Shown: positions 20,635 to 29,786, counted from the stretch's first letter. The stretch: 64,000 bases of DNA from JADGQM01 sp964441945 (GCA_964441945.1 CAYTWB010000004.1:59489-123488), one strand, 5' to 3'. Notes: generated by a model not told the origin, from the sequence alone. Numbers and translations are program-made.

Positions 20635-21564
20635 TCAAACCATTGCTGTCCTGGCTGACCTGACGTTGTACAAGGCCTGATTCTCGGAAACATGAAGTTG
20701 GCCCGATTCGTCGGAGCTGAGTGTTTCAAAGGACAAATGGGCCCTATAGAAAAAATTCAAGTTGCAGGTCTCCGCCTTCAGATAGCGTGCCGTTGCTCGG
20801 CAATACAGATCGTCAATTTCGATACCGACACTGTTTCGACCGGACCTCAGGGCTGCCACCAGCGTGGTACCGGTGCCACAGAAGGGATCGAGGACCGTAT
20901 CGCCGACAAAAGAGAACATCCTGACCAAACGAGACGCCAACTCCAGCGGAAAGGGTGCCGGGTGATTCTTAGTCGAAGCGCCGGGAATGTTCCAGATTTG
21001 CCTGAACCAGATGTCGAAGTCTTTTTTCTTGATCTTACTGAGTTCTCTCTGCTTCTCGGTGGGTTGTCTGTACCCGCCGGGCTTTCTTTGCATGAGGATA
21101 AATTCCATATCATTCTTGATGATCGCATTGGGTTCGTATGGCTTGCCTAGAAACTTGCATCCGTTCGCAACTTCAAACGTTGCATTCGAAATTTTATGCC
21201 AGATGATGGGATTCAAATTGTCAAAACCAATCTTCCTGCACGCTACGCTAATATCCGAGTGAAGAGGGAAAACAAGGTGTCTGCCAAATCTTCTGCGGGA
21301 AACACACACATCGCCGACAACACACACCAGACGTCCTCCCGGAACCAAAATGCGGAAGATGTGACGCCATACCTTCTCGATCTCGGTCAGAAAGGTTTCA
21401 TAGTCTTCAATATGCCCCAGTTGATCCGGATGTTCGTTGTAACGCTTGAGATTCCAATAAGGGGGCGATGTAACAACCAGGTGAATCGATTCGTCGGGGA
21501 CAAAAGACAGGTCCCTCGCATCGGCATTGATCAGTCGATGTCGTGTCTCGCTTACCTGATTCAC
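20635..21564 (-). CDS. Site-specific DNA methyltransferase (SPPY, N4-cytosine or N6-adenine)
   Basis: A 309-residue methyltransferase. The catalytic motif IV is TSPPYWNLKRY near the N-terminus, and the AdoMet-binding motif I (DPFCGTGTTLVAAL) comes near the C-terminus, the beta-class order. SPPY commonly marks N4-cytosine enzymes, but N6-adenine is not excluded. Start is a GTG at 21562-21564 with AGGAG upstream. No restriction endonuclease is recognisable on either side, so it looks solitary, sitting between secA and housekeeping genes. It could be regulatory, or the remnant of a restriction-modification system. The recognition site cannot be read from sequence. Confidence 0.85.
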   Translation of the reverse strand: MNQVSETRHRLINADARDLSFVPDESIHLVVTSPPYWNLKRYNEHPDQLGHIEDYETFLTEIEKVWRHIFRILVPGGRLVCVVGDVCVSRRRFGRHLVFPLHSDISVACRKIGFDNLNPIIWHKISNATFEVANGCKFLGKPYEPNAIIKNDMEFILMQRKPGGYRQPTEKQRELSKIKKKDFDIWFRQIWNIPGASTKNHPAPFPLELASRLVRMFSFVGDTVLDPFCGTGTTLVAALRSGRNSVGIEIDDLYCRATARYLKAETCNLNFFYRAHLSFETLSSDESGQLHVSENQALYNVRSARTAMV

Positions 21565-21686
21565 CGGGTGAACGCTCCTCTATGGGATTCGCAGACCAAA
21601 TCTGCAGGCACACAGCCAACGCCAGGCTGTATAACTCATGCCGAGGGCATTTGCAAACCGTGCCCTCCCGAATCGTGTCCCCAACC

Positions 21687-22223
21687 CTACACCTCTTCAT
21701 CATGATTCTCCTGCAGAGGCGATGTGCCGGGCTGTTCGCTGAGATCCAACACCAGAGCGACTTCGTCACAATTGGGGAATTTCGGACAATGGAGACAATC
21801 CACCCAGATCTTGTGTGGGAAAATGTTCTTGTCGACGATTCGAAATCCGAGGCGTTCAAAGAAAGCGGCTTCATAGGTCAGAGTAAAGAGCCGACCGATA
21901 CCCAGGTCTCCGGCTTCGACAATACAAGCCTCCACCAGCCGCCTCCCGATACCCCGTCCCTGACAGGATTCCTGCACGGCCAGAGAGCGGATTTCAGCCA
22001 GGTTATCCCAGATGACATGAAGGCCGCAGCAGCCGAGGATGGTGTCACTTTCCTCGTCCACTGCGACCATCAGGTCTCTCAAGTTTGTGTACAGCTCGCT
22101 CAGGGACCGAGCCAGCAGCTTGCCCTCCCTGGCGTATGCTCCGAGCAACTGTTGAATCATCGGTACGTGGCCAATCCTGGCTTTGCAGATCATTTCCGAC
22201 ACTTTCTTTCCCATTCTCGTCAT
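21687..22223 (-). CDS. GNAT acetyltransferase, short ArgA-type N-acetylglutamate synthase
   Basis: A 178-residue GNAT enzyme. The acetyl-CoA loop is VQESCQGRGIGRRLV, followed by LFTLTYEAAFFERLGF and a distinctive Cys-rich end (HCPKFPNCDE). Together these are the pattern of the short stand-alone N-acetylglutamate synthases found in Desulfobacterota and Actinobacteria, which make the first arginine precursor. The nearby argJ supports this. No strong ribosome site is visible; starts at codons 1, 4 and 11 are all ATG. The last ~18 residues (after LDL) are low-conservation sequence. Confidence 0.75.
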   Translation of the reverse strand: MTRMGKKVSEMICKARIGHVPMIQQLLGAYAREGKLLARSLSELYTNLRDLMVAVDEESDTILGCCGLHVIWDNLAEIRSLAVQESCQGRGIGRRLVEACIVEAGDLGIGRLFTLTYEAAFFERLGFRIVDKNIFPHKIWVDCLHCPKFPNCDEVALVLDLSEQPGTSPLQENHDEEV

Positions 22224-22302
22224 AAAGGATTAACCGGTGAGAGTGAACAGGAACAATTCCCCTCGCCCATGCATACCGGCGACACAAAACAGACCCTAAA
22301 CC

Positions 22303-22743
22303 TCACAGGTTGAAGTAGTCCGCCAGGATCCTGGCATGATCAAACACCAGATTATCAGGGAGTTCTTCCAGTCGAAACACCTTGGCGCGCAGAGCATCAT
22401 CAGCAGCCTCTGGGGTCCCTTTAGCCAATGCGCTGAAAACAATCGTCACCGTATGATGGCGAGGGTCGCGATTCGGATCGGAATAGGCCCGAAACTGTTC
22501 GAGACACTCCACCTCGAGACCGGTCTCTTCCCTGGCTTCCCTCCAGGCCGCTGCTTCGAGGCTTTCGCCATAATCCACGAACCCGCCCGGGAGAGCCCAT
22601 CCATAGGGAGGGTTCTTGCGCTCGATCAACACTACGGCTGCGCCCGCCATCCGAATGATGATGTCAACAGTGAGCAGAGGGTTTCGATGGACACTCACGA
22701 TCGTTCCACAATTTGGACAGGGAATGGTTTGCTGGCTTTTCAT
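22303..22743 (-). CDS. Nudix hydrolase with N-terminal CxxC
   Basis: A 146-residue Nudix enzyme. The Nudix box is complete (GGFVDYGESLEAAAWREAREETGLEV, matching G-x5-E-x7-REUxEExGU). An N-terminal CPNCG knuckle precedes it, but the second cysteine pair of a full zinc ribbon is absent. Similar proteins are often annotated as ADP-ribose pyrophosphatases or NUDIX pyrophosphohydrolases; substrate is not predictable here. The AGGAGGG site in front of the ATG at 22741-22743 decides the start. It lies 79 bp upstream of the acetyltransferase gene and may share its transcript. Confidence 0.88.
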   Translation of the reverse strand: MKSQQTIPCPNCGTIVSVHRNPLLTVDIIIRMAGAAVVLIERKNPPYGWALPGGFVDYGESLEAAAWREAREETGLEVECLEQFRAYSDPNRDPRHHTVTIVFSALAKGTPEAADDALRAKVFRLEELPDNLVFDHARILADYFNL

Positions 22744-22884
22744 GGTTATCCCTCCTCGTTGCCTCAACAGCACGGTGATTTATGGCACATAAAGCTGTCG
22801 TGATCAAGGCAGTCCATTCGCAGGACAGGGCTGATTTGTTCTCTCATAATTCAACAACAATGACTGCCTCTTGTGCCTTACTCT

Positions 22885-22910
22885 CGTTCCCATGCTCCTG
22901 CGTGGGAACG
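22885..22910. repeat. GTTCCCACGC-type palindrome, copy A
   Basis: The arms CGTTCCCATG and CGTGGGAACG are separated by six bases, with one mismatch. The same sequence occurs reversed at 23001-23026, and related elements are at 26834-26858 and 26909-26933. Confidence 0.75.
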
Positions 22911-23000
22911 CCGCTGGTGATGGAGGATGACAAGGGCAGATCTTCTTCTGCCAGGAGCAAAGCCGGCTCAGGCTCTATGCTGATTGGCAATGAATAGGTG

Positions 23001-23026
23001 CGTTCCCACGCAGGAGCGTGGGAACG
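23001..23026. repeat. GTTCCCACGC-type palindrome, copy B
   Basis: Perfect 10-bp arms, CGTTCCCACG and CGTGGGAACG, around CAGGAG. It is the inverted partner of the copy at 22885, with 90 bp of unique sequence between them. Confidence 0.78.
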
Positions 23027-23474
23027 AGGTGTAACATGAAAAAGGCACCACTCAAGCATGATGTTCACTGAGAACCAATTTACTCTGATTCGCAGGATCA
23101 GCTTATGAATTGATGGAACTTCCGCTGGGCTCTCTTGACCTCGGTCCGCAGGTCTCCATGGAGGAAGCGGAGAATCGAAACCCGTCTTCTCGCCGCCACC
23201 TTTCCATTGCACACAACTTCTTGTTTTTTCATTGTTAATTCTGTGATTCGACACTTCTCCCATTGAAGAAACAGTCTGTGTTATTGATTTCCCAACAACC
23301 ATGATATTCTTCATCTGTTTTCATCGTGGCCCCTCGTGGCTGAGTCGCATTTGGCCGAGAGTACTCTATTCTTCCCGTTTTCATTTTGAGGCTTTGAAAG
23401 ACCGGCTGAAACAGGATAGCTTTTCACCACAGCACGTTTTCGATTCTTCTTCCCGCGTTCCAGGAGGACCGATA

Positions 23475-26400
23475 ATGGTTGACTATTCGCCTGGCGACAA
23501 GCCTCGTATTCTCTATGTGGATGACGAGGCGGACAATCTGCAGACTTTTAGAGCACTTTTCCGAAGGGAGTATGACATTCGTGTGGCCGAATCCGCCAAA
23601 GATGCCCTGGAAATGCTGCGCCGGGAGCAGATCGACGTGCTGATCAGTGATCAGCGCATGCCGGGGATGACCGGCGTCGAACTGCTGGAGCAGGCGGCAG
23701 CGGAATTCCCGGATACCTTGAGGTTCATGCTCACCGGTTTCAGCGATTTCGATCCCCTGGTGGATGCCATCAACCAAGGCAGAATACAGGGCTATTTCAC
23801 AAAACCCCTCAATCCCGACGAGATCAAAGGCCGCATCCAGAAAGGCCTGGAGACTCTTTACCTGAGAGCCAGCAATGAACAACTTCTGGAAGAGCTCAAG
23901 CAGAATCAAGACTTCCTGAATGCCGTTATTGATAATACGCCGGACATGATCATCGTCAGTGATGCCAATAACTCGCGGCTCATAATGGTGAACCGGGCCG
24001 GGGACGAGTTGCTCGGACATTCACACGAGGAATTGCTTGGAAGACGCATCCATGAATTGTTCCCAAAACAGGAGGAGTCTCTTCCTGGCAAAGAGAGGGA
24101 GTTTCTCAACGGAAAGGTCCTGTGCGATATTCCGAGGGAGACAATTCAAACCAGGCATAAGGGTGAAAGGGTTCTACACACCAGGAAGATTCCCATTCCG
24201 GATGATCGAGGGGTCCCCAAGTACGTCCTCAGCATTTCTGAAGACATCACCGAGCAAAAGCAGACGGAGGAGGCGCTGCTCGAAAGCGAAAAGCAATACC
24301 GGAACATTATTGAGAATGCCATCGAAGGCATTTTTCAGACGACGCCGGAAGGCGGATACCGGACCATTAACCCGGCTTTTGCCCATATGTTCGGATACGA
24401 TTCACCCGGTGAAATGATGACCGCCGTGCCCAACATCGAAGAGCATCTATACGTCCGTCCCGAAGATCGAAAACGGTTGATTGCTATATTGAGCGGTTCG
24501 GAAGGAAGGGTCAGGGGTTTCGAGGTGCAGTTGAGACGCAGGGATGGATCGCCTCTATGGGTTTCGATGAATGCCCGCTTAGTCCGGAACGGCGAAGGAA
24601 ATCCTCTCTTCCTGGAGGGCACATGCGTCGACATAAGCGAGCGAAAGCTCGCGGAAGATGCCTTGCGGAAGAGCGAAGCACTTCTCAATCAAGTCGGTCA
24701 AATCGCGAAGATCGGTGGATGGGAAATGGATTTGATCACTCGCAAGGCCAACTGGACGCGCGAGACCTACGATATCGTTGAGATAGAACCCGGCGAGCCG
24801 ATCCCCGGGCCGGATGAACATGTGAGCTACTACCTTCCGGAATACCGGCCGCTGGTTGCCGAAGCGATGCGAGCACTCATTGAGGAGGACAAGCCGCTGG
24901 ATTTCGAGGCCCAGCTGCTCACGACCAAAGGGAATGTAAAATGGTGCCATGCTATCGGTATGGCGGTTTGCGAAGGCGGTGAGTGTATCAAGGTCCATGG
25001 AACATTTCAGGACGTCACCCAGCGCAAGCGGATGGAGGAAGCTCTGTGCGAGAGCGAAGACAAGTTCAAGTACGTCTTCGAGCATTCCTCGATCGGGAAA
25101 TCCATCACCTTTCCCTCCGGCGAAATCCATGTGAACAGGGCCTTCTGCGAGATGCTCGGCTTCTCCGAGGAGGAACTGCGGCATCGGACATGGCAGGAGA
25201 TCACTCACCCTGACGACATCGCAGCGACTCAGGAGCTGATAGCCCCTATTCTTGCCGGGGTCATGGATTCGGGCCGCATCACCAAACGCTACCTTCACAA
25301 GAACGGGTCCACCGTCTGGGCTGACATCAGCACATCCCTGCGCCGTGACTCCGCAGGACACCCGCTCTATTTCATAACCTCGGCGATGGATATCAGCGAG
25401 CACAAGCAGGCGGAGGAAGAAAAGGATCGACTCGAAGCCCGCCTGTCTCAGGCTCAGAAGATGGAGGCCGTTGGCACCCTGGCCGGAGGCATAGCCCACG
25501 ACTTCAACAACATCCTTGGGATTATCCTGGGTTATACCGAGATCGCCGGCTTCCATCTCGCCCCGGATTCTCCGGCAAGACAGAGTCTCGACGAGGTGAT
25601 CAAGGCGACCCATCGAGCCAAAGACCTGGTGGGACAGATCCTCACCTTCAGCCGCAAGAGCGATCAGGAAAAAAGACCGCTGCAACTGATTCCGATCGTT
25701 AAAGAAACCCTGAAACTGCTTCGCTCGACCCTGCCGACGACCATTGAAATCCGTCAGGAAATCGACCTTGCGCAGGGAGATGATGTGGTTATGGCGGATG
25801 CGACCCAGATGCATCAGGTTTTGATGAATCTGGCTACCAACTCGGCCCACGCCATGCAAGATCAGGGGGGCGTGTTCCGAATAGCCGTTTCTCCGATCCA
25901 TTTCAGCCCGATCGATCCTGCCAAACCTCCGGAGATCAATCCGGGGAGCTATCTAAGAATGACCGTCGAGGATACCGGTGTCGGGATGGATCATACAACG
26001 ATCGAGCGCATCTTCGATCCGTATTTCACGACCAAGAAACTTGGCGAGGGCACCGGTCTAGGACTGGCTGTCGTGCACGGTATCATCAAGGGGCATAGCG
26101 GGGCGATCACCGTTTACAGTGAACCGGGAAAGGGGACGGTGTTTCACATCTATCTCCCGAGACTCGAAATTGGCGAAGTATCGAAAGCACCTTCCCCTGG
26201 TGCAATCGTTGGGGGTAGAGAAAAGATATTGTTGGTGGACGATGAAGAACAATTGGTCAATGTAGTCAAGGGAAGTCTGGAGCTTCTGGGGTACGAGGTC
26301 ACTGCGACGACGCGCAGTCCTGAGGCACTGGACCTGTTTGCCCGGCAACCGCACTATTTCGATTTGCTGATCACCGACTATACCATGCCGAAGATGACTG

Positions 26401-26588
26401 GCATCGATCTGGCTGAGAAGATCATGGAGATCCGATCCGACATCCCGATTATTCTTTGTACCGGCTTTAGCGAAAGGATCAACGAAGATTCCGTGAAGAA
26501 GACCGGAATCCGCGCTTTCACGATGAAACCGGTCAGTCTGGAAGGAATTGCAACACTCATTCGAAAAGTTCTGGATGCTGTGGACTGA
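23475..26588 (+). CDS. Hybrid histidine kinase: REC-PAS x4-HisKA-HATPase-REC
   Basis: A 1037-residue cytoplasmic hybrid kinase. In order: receiver (~11-125, phospho-Asp in VLISDQRMPG), PAS 1 (~150), PAS 2 (~275), PAS 3 (~400), PAS 4 (~525), HisKA with phospho-His in GGIAHDFNNILG, HATPase (N box LMNLATNSAHAM, G1 DTGVGM, G2 GEGTGLGLAVVHG) and a C-terminal receiver (LLITDYTMPKMTG). No membrane helices. AGGAGG seven bases before the ATG at 23475 fixes the start; upstream in-frame codons are not protein-like. With receivers at both ends it probably integrates an upstream kinase signal and passes phosphate onward. No partner is encoded next to it, and a repeat begins 3 bp after its stop. Confidence 0.9.
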   Translation: MVDYSPGDKPRILYVDDEADNLQTFRALFRREYDIRVAESAKDALEMLRREQIDVLISDQRMPGMTGVELLEQAAAEFPDTLRFMLTGFSDFDPLVDAINQGRIQGYFTKPLNPDEIKGRIQKGLETLYLRASNEQLLEELKQNQDFLNAVIDNTPDMIIVSDANNSRLIMVNRAGDELLGHSHEELLGRRIHELFPKQEESLPGKEREFLNGKVLCDIPRETIQTRHKGERVLHTRKIPIPDDRGVPKYVLSISEDITEQKQTEEALLESEKQYRNIIENAIEGIFQTTPEGGYRTINPAFAHMFGYDSPGEMMTAVPNIEEHLYVRPEDRKRLIAILSGSEGRVRGFEVQLRRRDGSPLWVSMNARLVRNGEGNPLFLEGTCVDISERKLAEDALRKSEALLNQVGQIAKIGGWEMDLITRKANWTRETYDIVEIEPGEPIPGPDEHVSYYLPEYRPLVAEAMRALIEEDKPLDFEAQLLTTKGNVKWCHAIGMAVCEGGECIKVHGTFQDVTQRKRMEEALCESEDKFKYVFEHSSIGKSITFPSGEIHVNRAFCEMLGFSEEELRHRTWQEITHPDDIAATQELIAPILAGVMDSGRITKRYLHKNGSTVWADISTSLRRDSAGHPLYFITSAMDISEHKQAEEEKDRLEARLSQAQKMEAVGTLAGGIAHDFNNILGIILGYTEIAGFHLAPDSPARQSLDEVIKATHRAKDLVGQILTFSRKSDQEKRPLQLIPIVKETLKLLRSTLPTTIEIRQEIDLAQGDDVVMADATQMHQVLMNLATNSAHAMQDQGGVFRIAVSPIHFSPIDPAKPPEINPGSYLRMTVEDTGVGMDHTTIERIFDPYFTTKKLGEGTGLGLAVVHGIIKGHSGAITVYSEPGKGTVFHIYLPRLEIGEVSKAPSPGAIVGGREKILLVDDEEQLVNVVKGSLELLGYEVTATTRSPEALDLFARQPHYFDLLITDYTMPKMTGIDLAEKIMEIRSDIPIILCTGFSERINEDSVKKTGIRAFTMKPVSLEGIATLIRKVLDAVD

Positions 26589-26590
26589 GA

Positions 26591-26755
26591 GCTCCGGCTG
26601 CCAACACGCACCGTCACCCCGGCAGGCATTTGGCCGGGGGAAGACTCTCAAGACCCTGGATTCCGGCCAAAAACATGCCGGAATGACGTTTGGAAAACCT
26701 CCCGGTTTTGTAACCAGTCGGTACCACACGGAATATCCTTAAGTTGACGCGTATG
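26591..26755 (+). repeat. Dispersed two-hairpin repeat, copy 3 (full length)
   Basis: A full ~165-bp copy beginning 3 bp after the hybrid-kinase stop. The first hairpin has CCCCGGC and GCCGGGG arms around GGCATTTG. The second centres on ATTCCGGC and GCCGGAAT. The conserved tail contains GGTTTTGTAACCA and CCTTAAGTTGACG. It matches 56261-56430 almost throughout. Confidence 0.85.
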
Positions 26756-26833
26756 GGCTTTTGCCGGAATGACATTCAACGGCCTTTGTGCCATTTTGAG
26801 ATAGTTCTTCGCACCGTAAGTTCGTTCCCCCCG

Positions 26834-26933
26834 CGTTCCCACGCTCTGCGTGGGAACGCACACGTTGGACGCTCCGCGTCCAACGGCGGCATAATGCCCG
26901 AAGGCATGGGCTCCCACGCAGAGCGTGGGAGCC
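26834..26933. repeat. Cluster of four nested palindromes
   Basis: Four perfect inverted repeats lie head to tail in 100 bp: CGTTCCCACG/CGTGGGAACG (26834-26858), CGTTGGACGC/GCGTCCAACG (26863-26885), ATGCC/GGCAT (around 26893-26907) and GGCTCCCACGC/GCGTGGGAGCC (26909-26933). The outer two are variants of the element at 22885 and 23001. Non-coding. Confidence 0.8.
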
Positions 26934-26999
26934 AGCGAAGGTCCGTCTCCCCATTCAGAGGAGAGACCAAGTGAGGGGGGCTACTTTCTCAGCCACTCA

Positions 27000-27028
27000 C
27001 ACCCTCTCCATCAAGGGAGAGGGTGTTT
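27000..27028 (+). terminator. Strong hairpin with short U-run
   Basis: The arms CACCCTCTCC (27000-27009) and GGAGAGGGTG (27016-27025) are followed by TTTT on the plus strand. It lies 16 bp beyond the prs stop codon, but the U-run is on the plus side. It may therefore be a bidirectional end between the kinase and prs, or another mobile palindrome. Confidence 0.5.
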
Positions 27029-27040
27029 TCGGCCTAACTC

Positions 27041-27994
27041 CTAGTGGAGAATTTCGAAAAGCGTGCTGATAGAGTCTTCGTTGTGAATGTTTCTAATGGC
27101 GGCAGAAAAGAGTCCGCAGGAAGGAAGGCAGACAATCTTCCGGCACTCGGCGGTCCGAGAACGTAACGGGATCGTGTCGGTCACGATCAGGCCCTTCAGC
27201 GCACTCTTCTCAATGCGCTCCAACGCCGGCCCGGACAAGACGGCATGGGTAACACAGGCATGCACCTCGCTGGCGCCCTTTTCCAGCAAAGTATTGACCG
27301 CCTCCACCAGGGTCCCCGCGGTATCGACCATATCATCGAGGACTATGGCGGTCATTCCGGCGACCTCTCCTATGATGTTCAAAGCCTCAGCCTGATTGGC
27401 ATCGGAACGACGTTTGTCAATGACGGCAAGGCCGGCATGAAGGCGCTTGGCATAGGCGCGGGCACGGGCAACACCGCCGGCATCGGGGGATACGATCACG
27501 AGGTTGTTGCCGAATTGTTCACGGATATAGGGTAGCAGGATGGGTGAGGCATAGAGATTGTCAACAGGGATATTGAAGAATCCTTGAATCTGGCCTGCAT
27601 GGAGATCCATGGTCAGGATCCGATGAGCGCCGACTCGGCTGATCAGGTCGGCCACCAGGCGGGCGGTGATGGGGACCCTCGGCTTGTTCTTCCGGTCCTG
27701 GCGGGCATAGCAGTAGTAAGGGATAACAGCGGTGATCCTCCTCGCTGAGGCGCGCTTCAGAGCATCCACCATCACCAGGAGCTCCATCAGATGATCATTG
27801 ACGGGATGACAGCCGGACTGCACTACGAAAACATCCGCTCCCCGCACATTCTCACTGATTTCGACCCGGATTTCGCCGTCGCTGTAGGTTGAAACCAGGG
27901 AATTTGCCAGAGCTATTCCCAATCTACCGCAAATCTGCCGGGCCAGCTCCGGATTGCTGTTACCGGTAAAAATCCTGAGACCATATGTGGACAT
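27041..27994 (-). CDS. prs: Ribose-phosphate pyrophosphokinase
   Basis: A 317-residue PRPP synthase, normal class I length. It makes phosphoribosyl pyrophosphate for nucleotides, His and Trp. Visible motifs: FTGNSNPELA, the ATP-binding flexible-loop region YYCYARQDRKNK, the metal-binding His in MDLHAGQIQGFF, and the PRPP loop VLDDMVDTAGTL. The ATG at 27992-27994 has GAGGGTG upstream; a longer in-frame extension is not conserved. The start lies 178 bp downstream of the zinc-ribbon gene on the same strand. Confidence 0.96.
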   Translation of the reverse strand: MSTYGLRIFTGNSNPELARQICGRLGIALANSLVSTYSDGEIRVEISENVRGADVFVVQSGCHPVNDHLMELLVMVDALKRASARRITAVIPYYCYARQDRKNKPRVPITARLVADLISRVGAHRILTMDLHAGQIQGFFNIPVDNLYASPILLPYIREQFGNNLVIVSPDAGGVARARAYAKRLHAGLAVIDKRRSDANQAEALNIIGEVAGMTAIVLDDMVDTAGTLVEAVNTLLEKGASEVHACVTHAVLSGPALERIEKSALKGLIVTDTIPLRSRTAECRKIVCLPSCGLFSAAIRNIHNEDSISTLFEILH

Positions 27995-28172
27995 GAGATT
28001 CACCCTCTTGCCTGCGAACTGCACCCAAAATTTTAGAGAACAAAAAGTGCCCACCTCATATTACAGGCCGTTTAAAATCGCAACCCTTTTCCTTTTTCGA
28101 AGGGCCGGTCGTGCTTCCGGGGAACGCTCCAATGAGGCGGGCCATCGCTACGAAGCGCATTCAGGCTACGTC

Positions 28173-28919
28173 TCAGAGATCGTCCCAGTCCTCTTCAAAA
28201 ACACTGTACGCTTCGTGTCCCGGCCAAAAGATGAAACGATGGCAGTGCGGGCACTGCATAATGGATTCGTCGCGCTGCAATTCGATGAATCGCTGTGGAG
28301 GGATATTCAGATGGCAAACCTGACAAATCCCGCATTCCACCGGCGCGACAGCAATACCCCCCTGTTTTTGGAGCAATACCTCAGAGCGCTTCCAGATCTC
28401 GGGGTCCATATTGCTTCGGACTTTCTCCTGCCATTGTTCGATCACATCAAGACGATCCCTGAGCTGGTCCACCTCGCGTTGCAGCAGCTGCCTGTCTTCC
28501 TCCATCTTACCCTTGCGCTTTTCGACCTCATTGCTCAGCGCTTTGAGCTCCCCGCTAAGATGCTCTATGGTTTCCATCAGCTCTAAAACCAGGTCTTCCT
28601 TCTCTGCGATCTCTTTTTGTACCTCTTCGATTTCCTTAAGGATTGCCTGGTATTCCTTGTTGTTCTTCACCTCATTCGAGCGGCCTTTGCTCCGCTTCAT
28701 CTTCTGCTCAAGTTCGCCGATTTCCTGTTCCAACGACCGGTGCAGCTTTCGTGCATGTTCCTGTTCAGCTTTTCTGCCCAGGTACACAGACTCAAAATCC
28801 TCGAATTCTTTTTCAATCTCCAGGATTCGTCTGGGAGTCTCTTCGCAGCTGCGCACCAGTTTTGCCTTCTTGTCCTCCAAGACCTGGTATTGCACCAGGC
28901 ACTTGAGTTGCTCAAGCAA
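28173..28919 (-). CDS. Coiled-coil C4-type zinc-ribbon protein (CdsZ/DUF164 family)
   Basis: A 248-residue protein made of a long antiparallel coiled coil (~10-180, Glu/Lys/Gln-rich heptads) followed by a C4 zinc ribbon (CGICQVCH...CPHCHRF). This is the DUF164/CdsZ family, normally encoded next to Nif3 proteins. The start is a TTG at 28917-28919, six bases after a perfect AGGAGG. It overlaps the nif3 stop by 8 bp and gives the family's usual length; upstream in-frame codons lie inside nif3. Suggested to bind nucleic acid; function is not settled. Confidence 0.86.
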   Translation of the reverse strand: MLEQLKCLVQYQVLEDKKAKLVRSCEETPRRILEIEKEFEDFESVYLGRKAEQEHARKLHRSLEQEIGELEQKMKRSKGRSNEVKNNKEYQAILKEIEEVQKEIAEKEDLVLELMETIEHLSGELKALSNEVEKRKGKMEEDRQLLQREVDQLRDRLDVIEQWQEKVRSNMDPEIWKRSEVLLQKQGGIAVAPVECGICQVCHLNIPPQRFIELQRDESIMQCPHCHRFIFWPGHEAYSVFEEDWDDL

Positions 28920-29775
28920 TTCCAGCCTCCTGTGAAAAAGGTTGATCAGTCGTTTGATTGAGTGACGGCTGCCAGAAGGGGTCTCTTTCACCAGCAGCCT
29001 CAATGACTTCAAGCGTGTCGCACCGTGCGGCCGCCCGGCCTCGAATAAAAGCCGCCAGAGGCCCAACAATGATTCTTTCCGAAGCAAAATGCCCAATATC
29101 AATGAGAGCGAGTCCGGCTTCCACCGCTCGCTGCGCATCGTGATACTTCACATCGCCCGTGATGAAAACATCCGATCCAGCGCTGACGGCCTGTTCAATC
29201 AGACTGCCGCCGCTGCCGCTGCAGAGCGCCACCCGGTGGACCGGCTTCTCAGCATTCCCAACAGCCCTGACGGCCATTCCACCCAGGCGCTGGACCGTTT
29301 CCTCCACCAAAGCCCTGAAGCGCATCGGCTGCCGGAGGAATCCGATACGCCCCATCCCCCCGTAACGCGGTTCACTCTGCCAGGCAACATCACATTCCAA
29401 AGGCCCCGTGATATTCACAGCCAGCATCTCCCCCAACAGGTCGTTGGTCCCTCCCTTGACAGCATCCAGATTGGTATGGGCCGAAATCACGCCAATACCC
29501 TTGCGCACTGCCTCAATCACTAGGTTTCCCGGGAACTGATCGGTTCGAACCGCCTTTATGGGCTGAAACAACAGGGGATGGTGGGTTACCAGGCACTGGC
29601 ATTCTTGCTCCTGCGCTTCGTTGAGCGTTGCAGTGCAGGGATCGAGGGCCACGAGAATACGTTTCACGGAAGCCTGAGGGTCACCGATCTGAAGACCGCA
29701 TTGATCCCACGATGCGGCATATCGAAAAGGGGCATAAAAATCGAGCCAGGCCAGAATATCACTCAGCAGGACCAC
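28912..29775 (-). CDS. Nif3-like dinuclear metal-centre protein
   Basis: A 287-residue Nif3/YbgI/YqfO-family protein that forms toroidal hexamers with two metals per subunit. Metal ligands are visible in VTHHPLLF, ISAHTNLDA and, near the end, DIGHFASERI. The YqfO insertion domain is absent, so this is the short form. The start is a GTG at 29773-29775 with GGAG seven bases upstream; that GGAG directly follows the U-tract of an intrinsic terminator. It is co-transcribed with the zinc-ribbon gene. The enzymatic role is debated (GTP cyclohydrolase-like activity has been proposed for the family). Confidence 0.92.
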   Translation of the reverse strand: MVLLSDILAWLDFYAPFRYAASWDQCGLQIGDPQASVKRILVALDPCTATLNEAQEQECQCLVTHHPLLFQPIKAVRTDQFPGNLVIEAVRKGIGVISAHTNLDAVKGGTNDLLGEMLAVNITGPLECDVAWQSEPRYGGMGRIGFLRQPMRFRALVEETVQRLGGMAVRAVGNAEKPVHRVALCSGSGGSLIEQAVSAGSDVFITGDVKYHDAQRAVEAGLALIDIGHFASERIIVGPLAAFIRGRAAARCDTLEVIEAAGERDPFWQPSLNQTTDQPFSQEAGIA

Positions 29776-29786
29776 GCCTGTTCTCC

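Larger units (their letters stand above)
22744..23474. other. 731-bp intergenic region with palindromic repeats
   Basis: No supported gene between the divergent Nudix and hybrid-kinase genes. It holds two 26-bp palindromes (annotated separately) in inverted orientation. No clear sigma-70 promoter for the kinase was found. Confidence 0.5.

Noticed and set aside
24579..25901. 440-codon frame antisense to the hybrid kinase
   Set aside because: It is opposite the PAS/HisKA coding frame, which is fully conserved; the antisense translation is compositionally biased and unrecognisable.
22800..27030. CRISPR array suspected from repeated palindromes
   Set aside because: The copies are irregularly spaced, only two to four per cluster, with no uniform spacers and no cas genes.
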